Assembly (NCBI GenBank): GCA_947500385.1
Contig: CANMSA010000004.1
Span: 248,001-312,000, forward strand
Source: an uncultured Flavobacteriaceae bacterium
GTDB lineage: Bacteria > Bacteroidota > Bacteroidia > Flavobacteriales > Flavobacteriaceae
Length of the DNA stretch: 64,000 nucleotides
Direction: 5' to 3'
In this document: piece by piece, positions 25,886 to 33,772 of the stretch
How positions within the stretch are numbered: position 1 is the stretch's first letter
Layout of the letters: each line of letters opens with the position of its first letter
Notes under the pieces: generated by a model
Database searches by the model: none
Told to the model about the DNA's origin: nothing
What the model saw: the letters and a program-made list of their open reading frames with translations, nothing else
Translations under genes and position numbers: made by a program

Positions 25886-26962
25886 CTAAAAATCAAAACG
25901 AAGTCCTAAGGAAACATTGCGTTGTTCTATGGTCGCATCCTGAAAAATGGGACTTAAATCGTATTTGGCATACACTTGCATTCCGCCCACTCCGATATAG
26001 CCACTTAATCCATAAACGAAATCGGTGGTATTATACCCTCTTTTTAGCTTGTCCTTTACCGTCTCCCCGTCCCTATTATACTTTAATTTTTGCCGTGTAC
26101 CCAAATTGAACCCGGCATATCCTCCCAGACCAATTCTAAATTTACGATCGATCGAGTACCGAATTCGTTCTTCGGTCTCTTTTACACGGGAAGGACCAAA
26201 TTCCAAATGCAAGGGAAAGACCAAATTATCCATCCGGAATTTTGATTTACTCAGTTCAAAATCGAATTCCTGCAAAGTGGCTTCCCCATCTACCAGCTCA
26301 AAGTATTGGTTTCCCTTTGGTTTCAACCCATTGAATTGGAAGGAGAATCCGTAATTGAAGCGTAGAAAATTTGAATTTTTGAACACCCGCGTCCGCCAAT
26401 TCCAACCGAGTTCCACAAAACGGCTTCCTCCAATTTTATAGGGGGAATCCTCTAAAGACTGCCCTTTTATGATTGCATTGTTCAACCCAAAGGCAATTAC
26501 AAAATCAGAATAGGTGCGACGATCGTATTTCACGTCCCTACGCCATACTTGTTTCTTGTTCCATATGAATTCGGAACCGTCCTTGCCCGATAAATCGATC
26601 CCGAAACGCACGGCCACCTCATTTGTATCCGTTTCCACGACATTCATGACCTGCCCTTTGTTGCGATCCAAAAGGGCAATCCTGTTATCAATGATGGCCA
26701 AGCGATCTTCGATATTCAACGCCCTTTTTTTTGCGGCGTTTTCTTTTAGAATCTTTGCTTCTTCCAAGGTAATTACCTTTGATTCCAAACGCTTGTTGAT
26801 ATCCTCAACTTCTTGCTTCAGTGCTTTCTTCTCCTGTTCGGCGATTTCTTTCTTAAGGGATTTTAAACGCTCTATTTTATTTTCATAGTCCTCTTGCGCC
26901 TGTAATTTAGCGGTCATCCCCGTAAGCAATAATGCGATAATATAAAGTGTTACTGTTCTCAT
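25886..26962 (-). CDS. outer membrane beta-barrel protein with N-terminal coiled coil
   Basis: A 358-residue exported protein (signal peptide to about residue 22, KLQAQ). Residues 24-85 are a charged heptad-like coiled coil (ENKIERLKSLKKEIAEQEKKA). From about 115 to the end, alternating strands such as RFVELGWNWRTRVF, FLRFNYGFSFQFNGL and VGGMQVYAKYDLSPI, finishing in NVSLGLRFDF with a C-terminal Phe, indicate a beta barrel. It lies 133 bases downstream of the anti-sigma-like gene and is probably the envelope output of the ECF sigma operon. No specific function is apparent. Confidence 0.78.
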   Translation of the reverse strand: MRTVTLYIIALLLTGMTAKLQAQEDYENKIERLKSLKKEIAEQEKKALKQEVEDINKRLESKVITLEEAKILKENAAKKRALNIEDRLAIIDNRIALLDRNKGQVMNVVETDTNEVAVRFGIDLSGKDGSEFIWNKKQVWRRDVKYDRRTYSDFVIAFGLNNAIIKGQSLEDSPYKIGGSRFVELGWNWRTRVFKNSNFLRFNYGFSFQFNGLKPKGNQYFELVDGEATLQEFDFELSKSKFRMDNLVFPLHLEFGPSRVKETEERIRYSIDRKFRIGLGGYAGFNLGTRQKLKYNRDGETVKDKLKRGYNTTDFVYGLSGYIGVGGMQVYAKYDLSPIFQDATIEQRNVSLGLRFDF

Positions 26963-26988
26963 TTCTACTTGGTTTTTTGCCTCTACAA

Positions 26989-27006
26989 CCTCCCCTTTCG
27001 GGGAGG
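26989..27006 (-). terminator. GC-rich hairpin between anti-sigma and outer membrane protein genes
   Basis: CCTCCCC and GGGGAGG form a perfect stem; on the minus-strand RNA the loop is GAAA, a stable GNRA tetraloop. It may partly terminate or protect the transcript between the two genes. No T-run follows. Confidence 0.4.
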
Positions 27007-27095
27007 ATTAGAAGGCTCGATTAATGATTGATGAATAAACTTCTCCCTGCTCCATTGTAAAACAATGAAGTACTTGGTATGCTATTTAGATTAGA

Positions 27096-27863
27096 TTAGT
27101 CGTTGCGTTGGGCCACCGCAGTGCGCACTTTAAGGAAACCCGTTTTTAGTTTGTCAAAGATTTGATCTCGGAACGATTGGTCGAGCTCGTCTTCTACATT
27201 TGCGAGCAAGGCCATGGCATCTACCTTATTACTATGATTAAAAATATCATCTGATAACAACTCTTCTTGTGCCCTTAGCAGTAAGGAATCCACTTCCGCA
27301 TCTGAAAGTGCTTTAGCATTTTCTTCCATGCTCGTTACCTGCGCCAGTACTTCGGCAATCTTACTATCTATACTTTTTTCCCGATCATCAAAGAGAACGA
27401 GTGAAGCGGTGCCTACCGGTGCAGATACTTCTGCCAAGTTGTCTTCCAAAATTATTTCGGCTACCTTCCGATTCGTTGTTTTAGAGGATTCTTTTCGGAT
27501 TTCTTTGTAGTTGTCATCGTTTTCGACCAAATCGCTTTCGGCGGGCAGCGCAACGTTCAGATCAATCTGCTCCTTTGGAACTTTAGGCGATTTCTTTGAT
27601 CGAACATCCAATTTTTGCTCAGGTACGTTCACTATTTGAGGAGTCGCTTTAGGTACCGTATCCGAACCGTTCCAAAACCATAGGGAAAAAATCAAGAGGC
27701 CGGTAACACTTGCCGCAAGGGCCAACCAGAAATAACTAGAAGGTGTTTTTTTCTGCTCGGTATCCAAGCGTGCGCTTACCTTTTCCCAGGCACTTGCCGA
27801 AGGCTGTATTTCACGCCCCTGCAATTGCTTTTTAATACTATCTTCAAATTTATTCGGTTCCAT
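27096..27863 (-). CDS. anti-sigma factor-like membrane protein
   Basis: A 255-residue protein beginning MEPNKFEDSIKKQLQGREIQPSASAWEKVSARLD, the usual cytoplasmic head of Bacteroidota anti-sigma-like proteins, with one membrane helix (FWLALAASVTGLLIFSLWFW, about 46-65) and a charged periplasmic part. It directly follows, and overlaps by 14 bases, the ECF sigma gene, so it is probably its regulator. ATG at 27863 is used; the TTG six bases upstream is less likely. No zinc-binding ZAS motif is seen. Confidence 0.78.
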   Translation of the reverse strand: MEPNKFEDSIKKQLQGREIQPSASAWEKVSARLDTEQKKTPSSYFWLALAASVTGLLIFSLWFWNGSDTVPKATPQIVNVPEQKLDVRSKKSPKVPKEQIDLNVALPAESDLVENDDNYKEIRKESSKTTNRKVAEIILEDNLAEVSAPVGTASLVLFDDREKSIDSKIAEVLAQVTSMEENAKALSDAEVDSLLLRAQEELLSDDIFNHSNKVDAMALLANVEDELDQSFRDQIFDKLKTGFLKVRTAVAQRND

Positions 27864-28413
27864 AACCAATAATATTTTGTTTTCTTAACTCCTTTTGCAA
27901 GAGCCTTCTGGCCTTGAACAATTGTGACTTCGAGGTATTCTCGGTAATAGCCAACAAACTTGCGATTTCTTGATGTTTGTAGCCTTCAACCGCATAGAGT
28001 ACAAATACTGTACGGTAGCCATCGGGCAGGGCATCGATCAATGATTGAATGTGATCCGCGTCTAACTCAACACTCAAAGGTTCATTTTTATTCGCTGTTT
28101 CCTCATACAACTCCCCGTCGTATACCACAAACTGCTGCTTTCGAAGGTGCGAAATGCTTTCACGTACCATAATCCTCCGTATCCAACCCTCAAAACTACC
28201 CTCGAACCGAAAAGTACCCAGGCTATTAAAAACCTTTACAAAGCCGTTGATCATTACATCTTCGGCAAATTGAAGGTCCTTGACATAACGCCTGCAAACA
28301 CCCAACATTTTAGGGGCATAGGTATCGTATAAGCGTTGTTGTGCTTCCCGGTTGCCCGCGGCCGATTTTTTAATCAGCTGCTTTTCGTTCTTATAAAATG
28401 GTATGATCTTCAA
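27850..28413 (-). CDS. ECF-type RNA polymerase sigma factor
   Basis: A 187-residue sigma-70 family protein with only regions 2 and 4. Region 2 includes QRLYDTYAPKMLGVCRRYVKD and AEDVMINGFVKVFNSLGTFRFEGSFEGWIRRIMVRESI; region 4 includes LPDGYRTVFVLYAVEGYKHQEIASLLAITENTSKSQLFKARRLLQ, with the helix-turn-helix. It heads an operon with the anti-sigma-like gene and an outer membrane protein, typical of envelope stress or surface-signalling regulation. The 115 bases upstream show no clear promoter. Confidence 0.92.
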   Translation of the reverse strand: MKIIPFYKNEKQLIKKSAAGNREAQQRLYDTYAPKMLGVCRRYVKDLQFAEDVMINGFVKVFNSLGTFRFEGSFEGWIRRIMVRESISHLRKQQFVVYDGELYEETANKNEPLSVELDADHIQSLIDALPDGYRTVFVLYAVEGYKHQEIASLLAITENTSKSQLFKARRLLQKELRKQNIIGYGTE

Positions 28414-28528
28414 AACGGTTTTGGTTGTCTTCTATTTGGATAGACGCATGAATGGTTCCAAAGGTTGCCCAAGGGATAATAAAAATTGAAAATAAATTAC
28501 AATAAACTGAATAACAGAAATTTACAAT

Positions 28529-29506
28529 TTATTTTTTTCTGTCTACCACATAGTTTACCATGAGTTCAAGGGCACTTTTATAATCCGATTGGGGATAATT
28601 GGCCAATAACTCAAGCGCTTGGGTCTTAAAAGAAATCATTTTTTGAACAGCATACTCGAGCCCTCCATTTTTTTTCACAAAGGTGATTACCTCTTTGACA
28701 CGCTTTTTGTCCTTGTTGTGGTTTTTAATGGAGTTGATCAACCAGCTTTTTTCTTGCTTCGTACACTGATTTAATACATGGATCAACGGCAAGGTCATTT
28801 TCTGTTCCTTGATATCGATACCGGTGGGTTTGCCAATCTGCTCCTGTCCGTAGTCGAACAAATCGTCTTTTATTTGAAATGCCATGCCGCAGAGTTCCCC
28901 GAATTTCTTAAAGGTAGCTACTTCCCCTGAATCGGGTTTTACCGACTGCGCGCCCATTGCACAGCAAGCGGCTATAAGGGTGGCCGTTTTTTGCCTTATA
29001 ATATCATAGTAGACCGCTTCGGTAATATCAAGCCGGCGTGCTTTTTCAATTTGAAGTAATTCGCCCTCACTGATCTCGCGCACCGCCTCCGAAATAATCT
29101 TTAAGAGATCAATATCGTCATGTTCAATACATAGGAGCAGTCCTTTTGAAAAAAAGAAATCGCCTACCAGGACCGCAATCTTATTTTTCCAAAGGGCATT
29201 GATCGAGAAGAAGCCTCTTCTTTTATAGCTTTCATCTACCACATCGTCATGAACCAAGGAGGCGGTGTGAATTAATTCGATCACCGAAGCTCCGCGATAG
29301 GTGCGCTCGTTCACCTGCCCGTTGTTCAATAATTTCGCGGTTAAAAACACGAACATAGGCCGCATTTGTTTTCCCTTTCTATTGACTATGTAGTGGGTAA
29401 TACGATTAAACAACGCCACTTTTGAGGACATCGAATCGCGGAACTTTGTTTCAAAAAGTTCCATTTCAGGACGTATAGGGTCTTTTATCTGCGATACAAC
29501 TTTCAA
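28529..29506 (-). CDS. polyprenyl (octaprenyl-type) diphosphate synthase
   Basis: A 325-residue trans-isoprenyl diphosphate synthase, making the side chain of menaquinone or a similar lipid from IPP. The two Asp-rich motifs are LVHDDVVDES (first, near residue 84) and FQIKDDLFDYG (second, near 212), with GKQMRPMFVFL before the first. The start is a TTG (MKVVSQIKDPIRPEMELF), preceded by an AGAAGA ribosome-site-like stretch; the N-terminal sequence continues the conserved family start, so TTG is likely real. Chain length cannot be fixed from sequence. Confidence 0.92.
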   Translation of the reverse strand: MKVVSQIKDPIRPEMELFETKFRDSMSSKVALFNRITHYIVNRKGKQMRPMFVFLTAKLLNNGQVNERTYRGASVIELIHTASLVHDDVVDESYKRRGFFSINALWKNKIAVLVGDFFFSKGLLLCIEHDDIDLLKIISEAVREISEGELLQIEKARRLDITEAVYYDIIRQKTATLIAACCAMGAQSVKPDSGEVATFKKFGELCGMAFQIKDDLFDYGQEQIGKPTGIDIKEQKMTLPLIHVLNQCTKQEKSWLINSIKNHNKDKKRVKEVITFVKKNGGLEYAVQKMISFKTQALELLANYPQSDYKSALELMVNYVVDRKK

Positions 29507-29602
29507 GCGATCTTCTTTTGTGCGTTGTGGCTCGGTAGGGGATGCTAAAATTAGGGAAAAGATGACACTAATTCGATAGGAGACACCCAGTAATCGCTGT
29601 TT

Positions 29603-30652
29603 TTACGATTTATTGGCCAATTGACCACAGGCGGCATCGATATCCTTACCGCGCGAACGTCTTACGGTCACCGTGATCTGATTTCTTTCCAAGGTATTCA
29701 CATACATATCGATCGCTTTGTTCCCGGCTTGTTGAAACGCCCCATCATCAATAGGATTGTACTCGATCAAGTTGACCTTTGAAGGAGCAAATTTGCAAAA
29801 ATCGACCAAGGCGTTCACATCTTTTTGGGTATCATTAATTCCTTTCCAAACGACGTATTCATAGGTGATCCTGCTCTTTGTTTTTTCATACCAATACTCC
29901 AAAGCCGCCCTAAGGTCGGCCAGGGTAAAAGTCGCATTAAAAGGCATAATGGAAGTGCGCACACTATCGATAGCGGAGTGCAAAGAAACCGCCAGTTTAA
30001 ACTTTACTTGCTCATCGGCCATTTTACGGATCATCTTAGGTACCCCGGAGGTAGAAACGGTAATTCGTTTTGATGACATTCCCAGGCCCTCTGGAGAGGT
30101 AATTTTATCAATTGCCTTGAGTACATTTTTATAGTTCATAAGTGGTTCGCCCATTCCCATGAACACTATATTGCTCAAAGGCCTATCAAAATACAACCTA
30201 CTTTCATTGTCGATGGCCACCACTTGATCATAGATTTCATCCGGATTGAGGTTCCGCATTCTTTTTAGGCGCGCGGTAGCACAAAATTTACAATCAAGAC
30301 TGCATCCTACCTGGCTAGAAACACAGGCCGTGGTCCGCGTACTTGTGGGAATCAATACCGATTCTACTACCAGGCCGTCGTGAAGGCGTACCGCATTCTT
30401 AATGGTACCGTCATTACTGCGCTGCATTTGGTCGACACGAATATGGTTGATTACGAAATGTGCGTCTAACACTGCCCTCGTCTCCTTCGAGATATTGGTC
30501 ATTGCCTCAAACGAATGCGCACCCTTTTGCCACAACCATTCGTAAACCTGGTTACCTCTAAAGGCCTTATCGCCTTGCGCCACAAAAAAATCGCGCAGCT
30601 GCTGTTTGGTAAGTGCCCGTATGTCTTTTTTCTTAACGGTCATTGGTTCCAT
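29603..30652 (-). CDS. rlmN: dual-specificity 23S rRNA/tRNA (adenine-C2)-methyltransferase RlmN
   Basis: A radical SAM methyltransferase that makes 2-methyladenosine at A2503 of 23S rRNA and at A37 of some tRNAs. The iron-sulfur cluster motif is CSLDCKFC (C-x3-C-x2-C) near residue 120, preceded by TACVSSQVG. FMGMGEPLMN is the SAM-binding GEP motif. The C-terminal AACGQLA supplies the second catalytic Cys. Length 349 is normal. A stable 13-base-pair hairpin ends just before the start codon. Confidence 0.96.
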   Translation of the reverse strand: MEPMTVKKKDIRALTKQQLRDFFVAQGDKAFRGNQVYEWLWQKGAHSFEAMTNISKETRAVLDAHFVINHIRVDQMQRSNDGTIKNAVRLHDGLVVESVLIPTSTRTTACVSSQVGCSLDCKFCATARLKRMRNLNPDEIYDQVVAIDNESRLYFDRPLSNIVFMGMGEPLMNYKNVLKAIDKITSPEGLGMSSKRITVSTSGVPKMIRKMADEQVKFKLAVSLHSAIDSVRTSIMPFNATFTLADLRAALEYWYEKTKSRITYEYVVWKGINDTQKDVNALVDFCKFAPSKVNLIEYNPIDDGAFQQAGNKAIDMYVNTLERNQITVTVRRSRGKDIDAACGQLANKS

Positions 30653-30657
30653 GTACG

Positions 30658-30701
30658 CAAACCCCTCTTTCTATTCTATTCAAAATACAAAGAGGGGTTT
30701 G
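30658..30701 (-). terminator. strong hairpin between queA and rlmN
   Basis: CAAACCCCTCTTT (30658-30670) pairs perfectly with AAAGAGGGGTTTG (30689-30701) around an 18-base loop. It sits between the queA stop and the rlmN ATG, ending five bases before the latter. It may terminate queA, though no T-run follows, or it may hinder or set rlmN translation, since it covers the ribosome-binding region. Confidence 0.55.
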
Positions 30702-30777
30702 GTGTTGTTGTGTCATCCACTGCTTGGATGATGCTATTTTTAAATGCTCTTTCCGGCCTTACGGTAACGATAGTACC

Positions 30778-31827
30778 TTACAATATCAACATTGCATCGC
30801 CATAGGAGTAGAATTTATACTGCTCCAAAATCGCTTCTTTATAAGCTCTTTTCATTAAATCATGGCCGATAAAGGCAGACACCATCATTAATAGGGTTGA
30901 TTTGGGCAAGTGAAAATTGGTCACCATTGCATTGGCAATACTAAATTCATAGGGAGGAAATACGAACTTGTTCGTCCATCCATCAAATGTATTCAACATA
31001 TGATCCGAAGAAACCGCACTTTCCAAACCTCTCATTGCAGTTGTACCAACAGCACAGATTCTTCGTTTGTGATTCTTGGCGTTGTTAACGATCTCGGTCG
31101 CCTTTTCGTCGATAATGAGCTCTTCACTATCCATTTTATGTTTGGAAAGGTCTTCAACCTCCACAGGGTTGAACGTCCCTAAACCAACATGGAGCGTAAG
31201 TTCGGCAAAATCGATTCCTTTGATCTCCAAACGCTTTAATAGATGTTTTGAGAAATGCAGACCGGCCGTGGGGGCCGCAACGGCACCTTCGTGTTTTGCA
31301 TAGATGGTCTGGTAGCGGTCTTCATCTTCGGGCTCCACCGTTCTTTTGATGTACTTTGGCAAGGGGGTTTCCCCAAGCTCTCTCAACTTTCTCCTAAAAT
31401 CGATATACGACCCATCATATAGGAAACGCAACGTTCTACCTCTTGAGGTCGTATTATCTATCACTTCCGCCACCAAGGTTTCGTCCTCCCCAAAATAAAG
31501 CTTGTTTCCGATTCGGATCTTACGTGCAGGATCTACCAACACATCCCAAAGACGTTGTTCTTCGTTCAGCTCACGAAGCAAGAACACCTCGATGCGTGCA
31601 CCGGTTTTTTCTTTGTTTCCGTACAAGCGCGCCGGAAACACCTTGGTGTTGTTCAGGACCATTACGTCCCCTTCATCAAAATAGGTGATAAGGTCCTTAA
31701 ACATTTTGTGTTCGATTTTTCCAGTCTCACGATGTATGACCATTAACTTGGACTCATCTCTATTTTCAGCTGGATACTCTGCCAATAAATTCTCTGGAAG
31801 TTCAAAATTGAAATGCGATAATTTCAT
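30778..31827 (-). CDS. queA: tRNA preQ1(34) S-adenosylmethionine ribosyltransferase-isomerase QueA
   Basis: QueA transfers the ribosyl group of SAM to preQ1 in tRNA, forming epoxyqueuosine. Diagnostic segments are [29 protein letters not shown] (N-terminus), [31 protein letters not shown] and [11 protein letters not shown], ending [18 protein letters not shown]. Length is 349. A -7-like TATATTTG box lies about 138 bases upstream, giving a leader of about 130 bases with no riboswitch that I recognise. Confidence 0.96.
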   Translation of the reverse strand: MKLSHFNFELPENLLAEYPAENRDESKLMVIHRETGKIEHKMFKDLITYFDEGDVMVLNNTKVFPARLYGNKEKTGARIEVFLLRELNEEQRLWDVLVDPARKIRIGNKLYFGEDETLVAEVIDNTTSRGRTLRFLYDGSYIDFRRKLRELGETPLPKYIKRTVEPEDEDRYQTIYAKHEGAVAAPTAGLHFSKHLLKRLEIKGIDFAELTLHVGLGTFNPVEVEDLSKHKMDSEELIIDEKATEIVNNAKNHKRRICAVGTTAMRGLESAVSSDHMLNTFDGWTNKFVFPPYEFSIANAMVTNFHLPKSTLLMMVSAFIGHDLMKRAYKEAILEQYKFYSYGDAMLIL

Positions 31828-31964
31828 TTAGTCTTTTTTATTGTTTTTGTGCGGTTGTTACGGTTCCATAAAGAATCAAGCGCAATTCCCATTTAGTACT
31901 AAAATCGCAATGACGCTCTATTTAAGTACAAAAACCCACTACAGGAGTAAGGCTTTTGCGGCTG

Positions 31965-31996
31965 CAAATATACAACCCTGAAATAGGGGATGTCAA
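31965..31996 (-). promoter_or_regulatory. queA promoter (TTG-N21-TATATTTG)
   Basis: On the minus strand TTG (31994-31996), 21 bases, then TATATTTG (31965-31972), an exact TAnnTTTG with acceptable -33 spacing. This is one of the few sites here with both elements. Confidence 0.5.
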
Positions 31997-32019
31997 GTAA
32001 ATATGGTATTAATTGAAAA

Positions 32020-33249
32020 TTACAAACCGTCTATGATGAAACCCAAGTGCCTCATATCTTTCCAAAAATCCGGATACGATTTTGAAACAACTTCCGCATC
32101 GTTTACATATAAGGGTACTTTTAAGGCCAAAGGGGCAAATGCCATTGCCATTCTATGATCGTTATAGGTATCAATGGCAACATTTTGATTCTTTTCATCG
32201 GATGCTTCCAAGCTCAAACTCTTATCTGTAACCGTTATGGAAGCGCCTAATTTTGTCAATTCTATATACAGGGCTTCCAAGCGATCGGTCTCTTTGATCT
32301 TTAATGTATGCAACCCGGTCAAATGGCACCCTCTTCCTAGTCCAAAGCAGGTAACCACAATCGTTTGGGCAATGTCCGGGGCATTTGCAAGATCCTCTTC
32401 AAGTATCCCCAGGGAACCATTGCCAGTTTTTTTGAGTTGAACGGTATTCTCTGAGTAGATCGTCTCAACCCCAAAGTCCCGGTAAATTTCCGAAAGTACG
32501 CTATCGCCCTGAAGACTATCTTTTTTATAAGCCGATAAGGTGATGGAAGTACCCACTTTACAGAGGGCCACTACGCTATAAAAATAACTGGCAGAACTCC
32601 AATCTGATTCTACGACCAACATGGTGGCGGTAACGGCTTCTTGAGGTGCTACCTTGATGCGATTCCCTTCAAAAAAACAGGAAACGCCTATTTCATTTAA
32701 CAACCCCAGTGTCATTTTAATATAGGGGACCGAGGTGATTTTCCCTATCAATTCAAGTTCCAGCCCATTGGGTAGGCTGGGGGCTATCAACAACAAAGCG
32801 GAAATATATTGACTGCTTACGTCGGCGGGCAAACTTACTTTTTTTCCCGTCAGGCGTTTCCCGTTTATTTTAATGGGCGGGTATCCCTCATCTTTCCCAT
32901 AGGTAATATCGGCTCCCAATGTCTGCAACGCTTCCACCAAAATTCGAATAGGACGTTCCGTCATCCGTTTGGACCCGGTCAATGTTACTTGTTTTCCTTC
33001 TTGGGAAGCAAAGTAAGCGGTTAAAAAGCGCATCGCGGTACCCGCATGGTGTATATCGACCACACCGTTCGAAATAGCCAAGCCTTTTTGCATCACCTGC
33101 GCATCGTCCGAATTGGATACGTTATCAATGGTGATGGAAGGAAATAACGCCTGGAGCAATAGTGAACGGTTCGATTCACTTTTGGAACCCGTAATCTGAA
33201 TGGTGGATTGCAGTTTGGTATTTGCCGGACCGGAAAGATGTAGCTTCAA
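32020..33249 (-). CDS. aroA: 3-phosphoshikimate 1-carboxyvinyltransferase (EPSP synthase)
   Basis: AroA makes 5-enolpyruvylshikimate 3-phosphate in the shikimate pathway. Seen here: ITGSKSESNRSLLLQAL (substrate loop), HAGTAMRFLTAYFA, ISALLLIAPSL and the C-terminal TYNDHRMAMAFAPLAL. The frame is open from a GTG at 33294, but an exact -7 box lies at 33283-33290, so I choose the TTG at 33249, giving MKLHLSGPANTKL and 409 residues. It is not in the main aromatic operon at 39442-43493. Confidence 0.94.
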   Translation of the reverse strand: MKLHLSGPANTKLQSTIQITGSKSESNRSLLLQALFPSITIDNVSNSDDAQVMQKGLAISNGVVDIHHAGTAMRFLTAYFASQEGKQVTLTGSKRMTERPIRILVEALQTLGADITYGKDEGYPPIKINGKRLTGKKVSLPADVSSQYISALLLIAPSLPNGLELELIGKITSVPYIKMTLGLLNEIGVSCFFEGNRIKVAPQEAVTATMLVVESDWSSASYFYSVVALCKVGTSITLSAYKKDSLQGDSVLSEIYRDFGVETIYSENTVQLKKTGNGSLGILEEDLANAPDIAQTIVVTCFGLGRGCHLTGLHTLKIKETDRLEALYIELTKLGASITVTDKSLSLEASDEKNQNVAIDTYNDHRMAMAFAPLALKVPLYVNDAEVVSKSYPDFWKDMRHLGFIIDGL

Positions 33250-33282
33250 AATATTGTGTTTTAGCGCATAAAAAAGAAAGCC

Positions 33283-33290
33283 CAAAGATA
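33283..33290 (-). promoter_or_regulatory. -7 box of the aroA promoter
   Basis: Minus-strand TATCTTTG, an exact TAnnTTTG, 34 bases before the chosen TTG start. It would lie inside the longest open frame, so it helps decide the start. Confidence 0.45.
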
Positions 33291-33386
33291 GCACTAAGAA
33301 CGCATGTTAAGTTCTTCTTTTCCCTATGAATTTCGTGTTTTTAGCATCAAGTTCAAGAATTCTTGCCGCAACCTGTATTGCAAAAG

Positions 33387-33428
33387 GCAAAAAACCGAAA
33401 ACAATGAGGGTTGTTTTCGGTTTTTTGC
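33387..33428 (-). terminator. intrinsic terminator after the MazG-type gene
   Basis: GCAAAAAACCGAAAACAA (33387-33404) pairs with TTGTTTTCGGTTTTTTGC (33411-33428), an 18-base perfect stem with a 6-base loop. It has T-runs in both directions and separates aroA from the gene at 33443. Confidence 0.9.
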
Positions 33429-33442
33429 TTGTCGAAAGTCAA

Positions 33443-33769
33443 TTATTTTAACTTTTCATTTTGCTGATGACGGTCATGGTCTCGTTTTGCTTTTAAATCC
33501 AGTTTCTTATCGAACGCTTCCTGCAGATCTATTCCGGTCTGATTTGCCAAACAGAGTACCACGAAAAGTACGTCGGCCAGTTCTTCACCCAGGTCTTTGT
33601 CTTTATCGGACTCTTTTTCGCTTTGTTCCCCATACCGACGGGCTATGATTCTTGCCACTTCGCCCACCTCCTCTGTTAGTTGGGCCATATTGGTCAATTC
33701 ATTGAAGTAACGCACCCCATGTTGATTGATCCATGCATCGACCGCCTTTTGGGCATTTTGAATATCCAT
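33443..33769 (-). CDS. MazG-like nucleotide pyrophosphohydrolase
   Basis: A 108-residue all-alpha NTP pyrophosphatase of the MazG family. The metal-binding pairs are in LTEEVGEVARIIAR (E-x-x-E) and DLGEELADVLFVVLCLAN (E-x-x-D). Such single-domain enzymes hydrolyse nucleoside triphosphates or modified dNTPs to the monophosphate. The ATG is three bases from the stop of the upstream DUF3857 gene, so co-transcription is likely. The exact substrate is unknown. Confidence 0.9.
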   Translation of the reverse strand: MDIQNAQKAVDAWINQHGVRYFNELTNMAQLTEEVGEVARIIARRYGEQSEKESDKDKDLGEELADVLFVVLCLANQTGIDLQEAFDKKLDLKAKRDHDRHQQNEKLK

Positions 33770-33772
33770 GAT

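Noticed and set aside
31828-31964. preQ1 riboswitch upstream of queA
   Set aside because: The leader is long enough, but I find no preQ1-I or preQ1-II consensus (no CUA-rich loop with following A-rich tail).
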